DNA of 53,321 bases from Nocardia aobensis NBRC 100429 (GTDB lineage Bacteria > Actinomycetota > Actinomycetes > Mycobacteriales > Mycobacteriaceae). Under the pieces are notes generated by a model, which was not told the origin of the DNA, made no database searches, and was given only the letters and a program-made list of their open reading frames with translations. Below, piece by piece: positions 8,786-16,916 of this stretch (the first letter of the stretch is position 1; each line of letters begins with the position of its first letter). Made by a program: the position numbers and the translations under genes. Where the stretch lies: positions 1-53,321 of the forward strand of contig NZ_BAFQ01000005.1 in the NCBI RefSeq assembly GCF_000308375.1, in the 5' to 3' direction.

Positions 8786-10078
8786 TCAGAGCGCTCCCGA
8801 CCGTTTCAGTTCCAGGTACTCGTCGGCCAGCGCCTCCGGCACGCGATCCGGCGCCGCGGCCACCACGTCGATTCCCTGGCGCTGCAGGGTTTCTCGCACG
8901 ATCGCGCGTTCGGTGAGCAGATGTTCGGCGGCCGCGGCGGCATAGACCTCGGCGGCGGAATCGCGACGGGTCGCGGTCGCGGCGATCTCCGGATCGGTGA
9001 CCGACACCAGCAGCACCCGGTGCCGACTGCTCAGCACCGGGAGCACCGGCAGCAGATTCTCTTCGACCATCGCCCCGTCGAGGCTGGTGAACCAGACCAC
9101 CAGGCTGCGTCGCCGGGTATGGCGAACCGCGGTGCGGACCATCGCCGGGGTGTCGGCATCCAGCAGTGCGGGCACGACGCCCGAGAGGGCGTGCATCAGC
9201 TTGGGCTGCACGGCTTTTCCGCGAGCGCCGCGCACCTCGGCGCGGATCTCGCGATCGAAGGCCAGCAGATCGACGGTGTCCCCGGCCGCGGCCGCCAATC
9301 CGCCCAGCAGCAGCGCGGCCTCGATGGCGGTGTCCAACCGGGTCTGCTCGCCGAGCCGGGCGGCGCTGATCCGGCCGGTGTCCATCAACATCAGCACGTG
9401 GCGATTGCGTTCGGGCCGCCAGGTGCGGACCAGCACATCGGTCGCGCGGGCCGTGGCTCGCCAGTCGATGGAACGCACATCGTCACCGGCTACGTATTCG
9501 CGGAAGGAATCGAATTCCGAGCCCGGGCCACGCAGGTTGGCGACCGATCGGCCGTCCAGATGCTGCAGCCGTTTCACCTTGGCAGCGAGGATCCGCTCGG
9601 TCCGGAACGGCGGCAGTGCACGAACCGTGGCGGGAACGGTGCGGCGGAACTGCCGGCCCGCCAGGCCGAGCGGTCCGACCAGCCGAACCGTGACCGGCCC
9701 CGCGATCCGATCGCCGCGGCGAGCCGGGCGGACGGTGGTGGCCAGCCGGGTGGCGGTGTTCGGCGGCAGGCGCAATCGGTGGGTCTCGGCCGGTGCCTGC
9801 GCACTGGGCGGCCAGTCGTCCCACAGCAGCGCCCGCACCACGCCCGGGCCGCGATTCAGGACGGTGAGCTCGACGGTGGCGGTGCGGCCGACGCGGACGG
9901 TGGTGAGCGGCACCCGGGACAGTTCGAGAGCGCCGGTGCGACAGGCGATCACGTCGACGGCGACCAGCAGAGCCAGCACACCCGTCAGCACCACGACTCC
10001 GGCCCAGGACGGCAGTGCGACTCCGACGACCACCGCCGCCACGGCCGCGCAGACGGCGAGCCGACCCGTGACGATCAT
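8786..10078 (-). CDS. DUF58 (von Willebrand A-like) membrane-anchored protein
   Basis: 430 residues. Two N-terminal membrane helices (about 8-45) are followed by a beta-rich segment and the DUF58 core (about 187-211) with SEFDSFREYVAGDDVRSIDW. The vWA-like strand after it reads HVLMLMDTGRI, where the MIDAS Asp is kept but the DxSxS pattern is not complete. DUF58 proteins are paired with MoxR ATPases and are thought to help load metal or fold client proteins. The start is four bases downstream of the moxR stop, so the two are co-translated. Corresponds by content to Rv3693. Confidence 0.93.
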   Translation of the reverse strand: MIVTGRLAVCAAVAAVVVGVALPSWAGVVVLTGVLALLVAVDVIACRTGALELSRVPLTTVRVGRTATVELTVLNRGPGVVRALLWDDWPPSAQAPAETHRLRLPPNTATRLATTVRPARRGDRIAGPVTVRLVGPLGLAGRQFRRTVPATVRALPPFRTERILAAKVKRLQHLDGRSVANLRGPGSEFDSFREYVAGDDVRSIDWRATARATDVLVRTWRPERNRHVLMLMDTGRISAARLGEQTRLDTAIEAALLLGGLAAAAGDTVDLLAFDREIRAEVRGARGKAVQPKLMHALSGVVPALLDADTPAMVRTAVRHTRRRSLVVWFTSLDGAMVEENLLPVLPVLSSRHRVLLVSVTDPEIAATATRRDSAAEVYAAAAAEHLLTERAIVRETLQRQGIDVVAAAPDRVPEALADEYLELKRSGAL

Positions 10079-10082
10079 CGCG

Positions 10083-11066
10083 CTACACCGGAACCGGGAC
10101 CGCGGCCAGCAGCGAGGACATCACGCCGTCACCCGTCACGCCGTCCAGTTCGGCTTCGGGACGCAGCTGCAGACGATGCCGCAGGACGGTCACCGCAACG
10201 GTTTTGACGTCGTCCGGAGTGACGAAGGCGCGCCCGTTCAGCCAGGCCAGGGCCCGAGCCGAGGCCAGCACCGCGGTCGCCCCGCGCGGTGACGCGCCGT
10301 GCTGAACCGCGGGAGAGGTGCGGGTCGCGCGGCACAGATCGACGATGTAGGCCAGCACCTCCGGGTTGACCGTCACCTGCGCGACGGCGGCCCGCGCCGC
10401 CGCGATATGCGCCGCCCCCGCGACCGGCCGCACACCCGCCGCGTCCAGATCGCGCGGATCGAAGCCGGCGGCGTGGCGCTGCAGAATGCGGAATTCGTCG
10501 TCCCGGCCGGGCAATTGGATGTCCACCTTGAACAGGAACCGGTCCAGTTGAGCTTCCGGCAGCGGGTAGGTGCCCTCCTGTTCGATCGGATTCTGGGTCG
10601 CGATCACCACGAACGGATCGGGCAGCGGCTGCGGCACGCCGGCCACCGACACCTGCCGCTCCTCCATCGACTCCAGCAGTGCCGACTGGGTTTTCGGCGG
10701 TGTGCGGTTGATCTCGTCGGCGAGCAGCAGGTTGGTGAAAACCGGGCCGCGGCGGAAGGTGAATTCGGCCGAATGCGGATCGTAGATCTGGGAGCCGGTG
10801 ACATCGCCCGGCATCAGGTCCGGAGTGAACTGCACCCGGGTGTGCTCGAGTTCCAGCGCCGCGGCCAGCGATCGCACCAGCAGCGTCTTCGCCACGCCCG
10901 GAACACCTTCCAACAGCACATGGCTCCGGCACAGTAGCGCGAGTACCAGGAACAGCACCGCGTGGTCGTTGCCGACGACGGCCTTGCCGATCTCGGCACG
11001 CACCTCGCCGAGCGCCCGGAGCGCCTGGTCGGCGGTGGGGGTGTGGTTGGTCTGCGCCGTTGTCAT
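10083..11066 (-). CDS. moxR: MoxR-family AAA+ ATPase
   Basis: 327-residue cytoplasmic AAA+ ATPase. Walker A is GVPGVAKT (54-61), Walker B is LLLADEIN (113-120), followed by RTPPKTQSALLESMEER (sensor/lid region typical of MoxR) and IATQNPIEQEGTYPLPEAQLDRF, a hallmark of the family. MoxR proteins act as chaperones for metal-cofactor or membrane complexes together with DUF58/vWA partners. It sits between the DUF4129-type gene (10-base gap) and DUF58 (4-base gap). Corresponds by content to M. tuberculosis moxR2 (Rv3692). Confidence 0.95.
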   Translation of the reverse strand: MTTAQTNHTPTADQALRALGEVRAEIGKAVVGNDHAVLFLVLALLCRSHVLLEGVPGVAKTLLVRSLAAALELEHTRVQFTPDLMPGDVTGSQIYDPHSAEFTFRRGPVFTNLLLADEINRTPPKTQSALLESMEERQVSVAGVPQPLPDPFVVIATQNPIEQEGTYPLPEAQLDRFLFKVDIQLPGRDDEFRILQRHAAGFDPRDLDAAGVRPVAGAAHIAAARAAVAQVTVNPEVLAYIVDLCRATRTSPAVQHGASPRGATAVLASARALAWLNGRAFVTPDDVKTVAVTVLRHRLQLRPEAELDGVTGDGVMSSLLAAVPVPV

Positions 11067-11076
11067 CCGGTCTCCG

Positions 11077-12114
11077 TCATCCTATTTCCGATTCGATCCA
11101 GTCCAGTTGTGCCGCCACGTATTCCAGTGCCGCATCGTCGGCGACGGGCCCGTAGAAGGCTGCGGCGACGCGGCCGGGATCGACGCCGATCCGGGCTCCG
11201 ATCACCGCGCTCACTCGTTCCGGCGCGGCATCGGCGCGCAGGTCCACGCGGGCGCGGATGCGCCGCAGGGTGGCCGCGCGCAATTTCGCCGCGACATGGT
11301 CGCGATCCTTGGTTGTGCGGTAGAGCGCGGCCTGACCGGCGAGCAGCTCACCGGCCGCCACCCGCACCGGTCGGGGTTCGCCCACCACCGCACCGCGGCG
11401 GCGGGCGCGCCACCAGACCACGACCGCGGCGAAGATCAGCGCCTGCAGTCCGCCGTAGGCCAGCCAGGGCGGCAGGCGCTGGAAGATCGAATCGTCGCCC
11501 TCGCCCACATCGGGTGGGCGGACATCCGGGTGATCGGGCGGCGGCGGTGGGTGCGGCTGCGTCGGCTGTGGTGGGGCCGTCGGCGCGGCGGCCAGCCGGA
11601 ACAGCAGGTACACGACCAGCGCGACGACGAGCGCGCCCACCACGACCATCCAGAAACGCTTGTCGCGCAACAATTGTGGCAGGGGCGGCAGCTGACGACG
11701 GCCACGGCGCGTGCGTGCCGAGCGCTGCTGTTCGATCGGGTCCGGCGGTGGCGGCGGCGCCAGCGAATACCGGTCGGCCGAGGTGAGGCGCTGATATTCG
11801 TCCGGGGTGGCGGTGCGCCCGCCGTAGACGATCTCGTCGAAACTGTGTGCCGCGCCGTCGAATTCGGCGGCGGCACCGGGAAGGGCATGCGCTGCGGCCG
11901 ATGCGGTTTCGCGCGCGGTGCGCGAACGCCGGACCTCGAGCACCCCACCCTGTTCGAGACCGCGCACGACGGCGCGGAAGCGTTCGCGCAGTGCGGTATC
12001 GAAGTCGTGGTGCCCGGCGGCGGACTCGGCCGCGGCGCGGTGCTGGGCGGCCGGGCCGAGTGTCGGTGGCGGAGGCGCCGAGGGCCGATCGGGCCGGGCG
12101 TCGTCGTCGGTCAC
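11077..12114 (-). CDS. Membrane protein combining a DUF4129 domain with a DUF4350-type C-terminus
   Basis: 345 residues. About residues 35-115 match the DUF4129 pattern (DFDTALRERFRAVVRGLEQ, then RTARET, then FDEIVYGGRTATPDEY). One membrane helix follows (FWMVVVGALVVALVVYL), then a short Pro/His/Asp linker, a second helix with WWRARRRG, and a tail reading VRVAAGELLAGQAALY, AALRRI-like helices and AAFYGPVADDAALEYVA, which resembles the end of DUF4350 proteins. Those are usually two separate genes in this module. GTG at 12114 overlaps the upstream stop as GTGA; the frame upstream of that is a shadow. Function unknown; likely a membrane partner of MoxR. Confidence 0.85.
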   Translation of the reverse strand: MTDDDARPDRPSAPPPPTLGPAAQHRAAAESAAGHHDFDTALRERFRAVVRGLEQGGVLEVRRSRTARETASAAAHALPGAAAEFDGAAHSFDEIVYGGRTATPDEYQRLTSADRYSLAPPPPPDPIEQQRSARTRRGRRQLPPLPQLLRDKRFWMVVVGALVVALVVYLLFRLAAAPTAPPQPTQPHPPPPPDHPDVRPPDVGEGDDSIFQRLPPWLAYGGLQALIFAAVVVWWRARRRGAVVGEPRPVRVAAGELLAGQAALYRTTKDRDHVAAKLRAATLRRIRARVDLRADAAPERVSAVIGARIGVDPGRVAAAFYGPVADDAALEYVAAQLDWIESEIG

Positions 12115-13019
12115 CGTGCCGCCTGCCCGCTCGGTATCCGGATGTCGAAACCTTCGCGGCCGCAGCGCCGGTCGATATGGACCACCACCGCGGTCGCGGC
12201 GTCCACCGCCGCGGCGAACGCCGAAATCAGCAGCACCGCACCGGACAGCAGGATGACGACCGCCCAGCGATGGGTGCCGGAGATATCGGAGAGGAAGCCC
12301 AGGAGTCCCGCGACCGGCGCCGCCAGCGCCAGCAGCACTGCGCGCAGATAGAGCCACAGACCGGCCAACGGCATCACGCGGCCGGTGGCGAGCAGTTTCG
12401 CTCGTCGGACCGCCGCCTGGTACGGAATCGATTCGGTGAACAGGACCGGCGCGATCGGCCACCTCGTCCCGCGTACCCGGGCCAGCCAGATCACCGCCGG
12501 AATCAGGGTGACGATCAGCGGCGTGCCGAGCAACAGGATGCCGAAGCCGATCGATGTGGAAATCACCTGATTCAGCAGCAGCCGGCCCGAGACCGGAAAC
12601 AGACGCCCGGCCGCGGTGCGCGCGGTGATCGGCTGGTCGTCGACGACGGCGAGCCCGATCGGCACGGTGACACCGACTGTCCACAGGCGCAGCACCCATG
12701 CACAGCAGGCTGTGGAAAGAATTGCCGCCCAGGCGGTTCCGGCGCTCGAGCCGCCGGTCGCGAACGACACCAGGGCCGTGATCCCGGCCACGATCCCCAG
12801 GGCCGCGGCCGATCCCGCACCCGCCAGCCCGGCGATCAGCCGAATCCGATGCTGCAACACCGCGAAGGGCAGATCGGCCAGCTCGCGCCACGACAGCGGT
12901 CGCACCGGAATTCGTTCGGCGTCGTCTCCGCCGCCGGAGTCGCGGTCGCCGGCACCGCGCGGCGGCACCACGCGGTGGGCGGACGATCGCCCCTCTCGAC
13001 CGGTCACGGCTGGAAACAC
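12111..13019 (-). CDS. Conserved multi-pass membrane protein of the MoxR module
   Basis: 302 residues with a hydrophilic N-terminal 60 residues and about six membrane segments, including IAGLAGAGSAAALGIVAGIT, LLNQVISTSIGFGILLLG and WAVVILLSGAVLLISAF. The segment SWRELADLPFAVLQHRIRL precedes the first helix. No catalytic motif is seen. Position as first gene of the minus-strand block with a GTGA overlap to the DUF4129-type gene matches a membrane protein seen in M. tuberculosis as Rv3690. The start is a GTG at 13019 and may be further downstream. Role unknown. Confidence 0.8.
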   Translation of the reverse strand: MFPAVTGREGRSSAHRVVPPRGAGDRDSGGGDDAERIPVRPLSWRELADLPFAVLQHRIRLIAGLAGAGSAAALGIVAGITALVSFATGGSSAGTAWAAILSTACCAWVLRLWTVGVTVPIGLAVVDDQPITARTAAGRLFPVSGRLLLNQVISTSIGFGILLLGTPLIVTLIPAVIWLARVRGTRWPIAPVLFTESIPYQAAVRRAKLLATGRVMPLAGLWLYLRAVLLALAAPVAGLLGFLSDISGTHRWAVVILLSGAVLLISAFAAAVDAATAVVVHIDRRCGREGFDIRIPSGQAAR

Positions 13020-13182
13020 GGGCCGAGTCTATCCACGGACCCGGACGCGTGACGGTTATCCGAGCGGCCACCCGGCCGGGTCCGCCCACGAGCTGACGCG
13101 ACCCGGTTCGGCCACACCGACGCGACGACGCACCGTGCCGCCCCCGGCCGTGGTCCCGGGCGCGTCCGGTCGCAGCCCTCGG

Positions 13183-15165
13183 TCAGTCGCGGCCGGAGCC
13201 GGGCGGCAGTTCGCGCGGGGCGCGGTAGCCGAGTTCGGTCGCGTCGGCGGCGGGCAATTCGCGGTACGGGCCGGATTCCGGCAGGCCGGGGTGGGCCGCG
13301 GGATCCCGGTACGGGAGCGCGGCGTAGCGCGCATAGCGCGGGTCGTGCCGGTAGGCGGCGTAACGCGGGTCGTGCTGGTACGCGTCGTACGGGTACGACG
13401 CGGTGACCTGGCCGTACGGCGCATTCGGCAGTGCCTGGCCCGGATGCCCGTAGCCCACCGCCGCATCGTGCGAATCCTCGGAGTTCACCGTCACCTTGCG
13501 GGTGCGTTTGAGAGTGAAGGTGATCTCCTCCGCCTCTTCGAAGACCTGACGGACGGTGCGCAGCGGTGCCGTCGCGGTGTCGATGGTCCGGTCGAGTGCG
13601 GAGGTGACGAATCCGGGTACCAGCGGCCGGATCCAGCGCGCCGCGGTATCGGTGAACGGCACCGTGCCGATCACCGGAAGTTCCAGTCCACCACCCTTTT
13701 TCGCATCCTCGCGCGGGGCGGGCACCGCAGCGGGCGAATTCGGCGCCAGGCCGGTCGAGGGCAGCTGTGCGGGCAGATTCCGTGCGGTCACGGTCGCCTC
13801 CTGTAGGGGGTCGGTTCGGGCCGTGGATTCGGCGGCGGGCAATGCGTTCGGGGCGGTCTGCGCCCCCGGGGGAAGGGCGGCCAGCGCTTCGAATTCGGCC
13901 ACCGCCCGGCGCTGCGGTTCGGTGATGCCGATTTCCAGGTTGCCGATCGCGGCTATCACCCGTTTGCGCTGGCGTTCGCGATCGATCGCGGTATCGGCGT
14001 GCAATGCCAGTTGCGCGGCGGCCACCCGGTGTTCGGCGTGCTGGACCGCGACCGCGGTGTCGGCGGCCCGCGCGGCGCGGTCGGCTTCGGCCCGCGCGGC
14101 CACGGCGCGGTCGAACGACGATTCGCCACGCCAGGACCGCAGTATCAGCGGCAGCAGGGCCAGTACCACCGCGATCGCGATCGTGAGCAGGCGCAACAGC
14201 AGCGCGCCGATATGCCCGATGGTGTAGTCGTTCATGGCCAGCCAGCGCGCGCCCAGACCACGGTCCCCGGTGTGGAAGGCAGCGGTACGGGCCTGCTCCA
14301 GGGCGCGCTGCCGGGTGGCGATTTCCGCGTCCGAGGGCTGGATGCGGGCCTGGGCGGTGTTGAACCGCCCGCGGGCGTCGTCGAGCATCGCGTTGGCGGT
14401 CTGTGCTTCGGGGCCCCGGCCGGGCACCCCGGTGATCTTGGTCTGCGGGCACTGCGGCGTGGGGTTGTATTCGCAGCGGGCGACGACCAGGGCCTGATCC
14501 ATATCGGCCTGCGCCTGGGCGATGGTCTGCGTGAGTGCGGCGCGTTCGGCCGTCGCCCGGTCGAGTTCGGTGCGCGCGGTGACCACGGTCGCGGCGGATT
14601 CGGCGTCGCGGCGGGACCGATCGTCGAGTGTGCGGTCGACGGATCCGGCGAGAATCACCGTGCTCGCCAGCTCGGCCACCAGCACACCGGTGATCACCGC
14701 GACCACGATCCGCCCGAACCGCTCGGCTCGGCCGCGGCCGGCCCGGTCCGACAGTGGCGCGGTGGCCAGCGCTCGCGATATCGCGCCGACCAGCAGTGTC
14801 GCGAGCAGCGCGACGATCGCCACGACCGCGGCGGGCCAGTGTGCCGCCGCACCCGCTGCCGCGACGACGATTCCGGACAGCACCGCGAACAACAGCACCA
14901 CCCCACCGGTGACGGCGTAGGCCGACGCCTCGTGCCGGTCGCCGCGGCCGGCTTCGGCGCCGCCGAGCCAGGTCAGCGCGCCGATCGGCGACCGCCGGGA
15001 TGTCGGTCGCGGTGCGGTCGTGCGGGAGTCGGCCGCCGGGGTTTCGGGCGCCGGGGTTTCGGAGGCCGGGCTTTCGGAGGCCGGGCTTTCGGAGGCCGAG
15101 GCTTCGGACGCCGGACGTCCGGTGGCGGATTGATCGAAGACGCGGGGATCGGTCAACGGATTCAC
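13183..15165 (-). CDS. DUF4407-type membrane/coiled-coil protein
   Basis: About 660 residues. The acidic Ser/Glu/Pro-rich N-terminus has tandem ESPASE units, then two hydrophobic segments and a third that form an inner-membrane anchor, a helical periplasmic-type stretch rich in Ala, Arg and Gln with a CEYNPTPQC pair of Cys, a further membrane helix (LLLRLLTIAIAVVLALLPLIL) and a long charged coiled coil (VAARAEADRAARAADTAV onward). This is the DUF4407 arrangement. The C-terminus has Tyr/Arg-rich repeats (HDPRYAAYRHDPRYARY). GTG at 15165 is a tentative start; the frame is open to 15288 and TTG at 15156 is another candidate. Function unknown. Confidence 0.75.
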   Translation of the reverse strand: MNPLTDPRVFDQSATGRPASEASASESPASESPASETPAPETPAADSRTTAPRPTSRRSPIGALTWLGGAEAGRGDRHEASAYAVTGGVVLLFAVLSGIVVAAAGAAAHWPAAVVAIVALLATLLVGAISRALATAPLSDRAGRGRAERFGRIVVAVITGVLVAELASTVILAGSVDRTLDDRSRRDAESAATVVTARTELDRATAERAALTQTIAQAQADMDQALVVARCEYNPTPQCPQTKITGVPGRGPEAQTANAMLDDARGRFNTAQARIQPSDAEIATRQRALEQARTAAFHTGDRGLGARWLAMNDYTIGHIGALLLRLLTIAIAVVLALLPLILRSWRGESSFDRAVAARAEADRAARAADTAVAVQHAEHRVAAAQLALHADTAIDRERQRKRVIAAIGNLEIGITEPQRRAVAEFEALAALPPGAQTAPNALPAAESTARTDPLQEATVTARNLPAQLPSTGLAPNSPAAVPAPREDAKKGGGLELPVIGTVPFTDTAARWIRPLVPGFVTSALDRTIDTATAPLRTVRQVFEEAEEITFTLKRTRKVTVNSEDSHDAAVGYGHPGQALPNAPYGQVTASYPYDAYQHDPRYAAYRHDPRYARYAALPYRDPAAHPGLPESGPYRELPAADATELGYRAPRELPPGSGRD

Positions 15166-15358
15166 ATCCTCTGGGTCCCAGTCGTTGTCGCCACGGGCGA
15201 AACGGTCGTTGCATCGTGGTCCGGGCGGTGGTGTGCCCCCGCGCGCGGGCGGAGCGGGTAATCCGCCGAGCGCCCCGGCCGCGCGCAATCAGGTTCAGAG
15301 TGACAGGCCGACCGGGGAACCACCGAGTGCGGTGGCATCGATGTGGTAAGCCTCACAG

Positions 15359-15422
15359 ACGGCCGGGGAGCGAAACCCTACTCTCGGGTAGGCGGCGCCG
15401 ATCGACACGAGGGTGCGGCCGT
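15359..15422 (+). other. Candidate structured 5' leader of the chorismate mutase gene
   Basis: ACGGCCG (15359-15365) can pair with CGGCCGT (15416-15422), enclosing a small hairpin CCTAC...GTAGG near 15377-15392. A separate CCACCG-AGTG-CGGTGG hairpin lies at 15320-15335. The closing stem ends 16 bases before the GTG start. I do not recognise a known riboswitch family. Structure seen by eye only. Confidence 0.35.
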
Positions 15423-15438
15423 GACAGGAGGGCGGAAC

Positions 15439-16197
15439 GTGCGAGCGACTCCGGAAGCCGGCGCTCATGGGAGCGGGGGAGCATATGCGGGTGAGACCGG
15501 CGACTCCGCGGTGGCGGTCGACGCCCACGCCGCACGGTCGCGATGCGATGGTCACCGCCCGCGCCGCAGCGCTCGCCTCGTCGCGGTCGCCGTGCTTCTC
15601 ACCTCGGCATTCGCGGTCGTGGCGCCGGTGACCGCGGAACAAGTACTTCCGCAGGCGCAGGCGGCTCCCGCGGCGGAAGGCCGGTCGGTATCGAGTCCCC
15701 TGGTGGAGCTGGTGCTGCGCCGCCTGAACACCGCCGACGCCGTCGCCGCCGCGAAATGGACCACGTCGCAGGCGACCGGACAGGCTCCCGTGGTGGACGA
15801 TCCGGTGCGCGAGGCGCAGGTCTACGACGCGATGGCCGCCGCCGGCACCCGATCGGGGCTGCCGCAGGACTGGGTGCGGCAGGTGTTCACCGGCCAGATC
15901 GAAGCCAACAAGACCGTGCAGTACGGACTACTCACCCGGTGGCGGTTCGATCCGGCTGCCGCGCCCGTATCGGATGCGTCGGATCTGGCAGCCGTGCGGC
16001 CCGTGATCGACCAGGTGAACGGCGAAATCCTGAGTCAGCTGGCGGCGCATCGCACCGTGCTCGGCGCGCCGGATTGTGCGCAGCAGCTCGCGGCCGCGGT
16101 GTTCCCCGTTCTGACCTCGGGCCGGGTGGACGCACTGCACGGCGCGGCGCTGGTCCGCGCGACCGTAACGCTTTGTCCCGCAACGGATGTGAAATAA
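15439..16197 (+). CDS. Secreted chorismate mutase, AroQ gamma class
   Basis: Converts chorismate to prephenate; AroQ-gamma enzymes such as M. tuberculosis Rv1885c are exported. The 252-residue precursor has a basic N-terminus and a hydrophobic segment (RLVAVAVLLTSAFAVVAP) with likely cleavage near QAQAAP. The mature part shows PLVELVLRRLNTAD, AAAKW (active-site Lys), DDPVREAQV (Arg), QIEANKTVQYGLLTRW and a C-terminal half with two Cys (DCAQQ and TLCPA) that could form a disulfide. The frame is open from 15343, but GTG at 15439 has AGGAGGG at ideal spacing and is preferred. Ends just before a gene-free region. Confidence 0.9.
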   Translation: MRATPEAGAHGSGGAYAGETGDSAVAVDAHAARSRCDGHRPRRSARLVAVAVLLTSAFAVVAPVTAEQVLPQAQAAPAAEGRSVSSPLVELVLRRLNTADAVAAAKWTTSQATGQAPVVDDPVREAQVYDAMAAAGTRSGLPQDWVRQVFTGQIEANKTVQYGLLTRWRFDPAAAPVSDASDLAAVRPVIDQVNGEILSQLAAHRTVLGAPDCAQQLAAAVFPVLTSGRVDALHGAALVRATVTLCPATDVK

Positions 16198-16916
16198 ACC
16201 ACAGTCATTCTCGATCTTGGTTTGCCGAGAATGTGCTGAACTCCACATTCGCAAACGATGCCGTACGGTCCGCACATTGGCGTGGCTTGTCGCTCCGGTA
16301 TCCGGAATGTCTCCTCCGGGTGTCCGGAGAGTTAGCCGCCTTACACCCCGGTTTGCCGCCGCCGCGTCCGGGGAAATCTGATTCGACGCAGGTGAGAGCG
16401 TTGCACAGGACTGGGCTCCCAGCTCGTGGGCGATGCCCAGGCGCTATCGACGGCAGTGGCGAACGCGACTCAGCGATCCGCGCTGGCTGCTTTACACTGG
16501 AGAACGCGCAGGTAGTGGAGGACCGATGAAGATGCCCAGGTAGACGGAGTATTTAGCACAACCTAAGTTGGTTGGGCTCCGGTCCTGACTTATCGTTTGC
16601 TCTAAGTGTCGGACGTGAAATGTCCGACTCGTCGCCCGCACTCGGCCACGAGCCGCAAGCATCAGCCTAGCGGGCGAGCACGGCGCGGTGGGTAAGGAAC
16701 TCCTCAGAGTTCCGCTACCACCGAGCACCCGACTACGAAACCGAAGCGGGTGGACAACTGGAGAGTTTGACTGCACGGGATGACCATCAGCGCCGCTGGT
16801 CGCCGCAACGTCCGGACGCAGTCTAGGCGGAGGCGTTTCGACGAGGGCCATCGGAAAGAAGGCATCGAAATCGAAGGCCTCTTCGTTGAAGGCGCCTATT
16901 TCTTGAAGGCAGAGGC
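16198..16916. other. 719-base gene-free region ahead of gltB
   Basis: No frame looks coding. Seen: an 8-bp dyad CATTCTCG/CGAGAATG (16206-16213 and 16226-16233) just after the chorismate mutase stop; CTCCGG-GTGT-CCGGAG (16314-16329); a possible -10 TACACT (16493-16498); and a five-codon frame ATG AAG ATG CCC AGG TAG (16526-16543) behind GGAGG. It may hold a long gltB leader. No GlnR box was convincing by eye. Confidence 0.5.
16493..16543 (+). promoter_or_regulatory. Possible promoter with five-codon leader frame upstream of gltB
   Basis: TACACT suits a -10 element. About 20 bases later GGAGG (16517-16521) precedes ATG (16526) by four bases, and the frame ends at TAG after five codons. No clear -35 box. 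The distance to gltB is about 370 bases, so a link is speculative. Confidence 0.3.
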
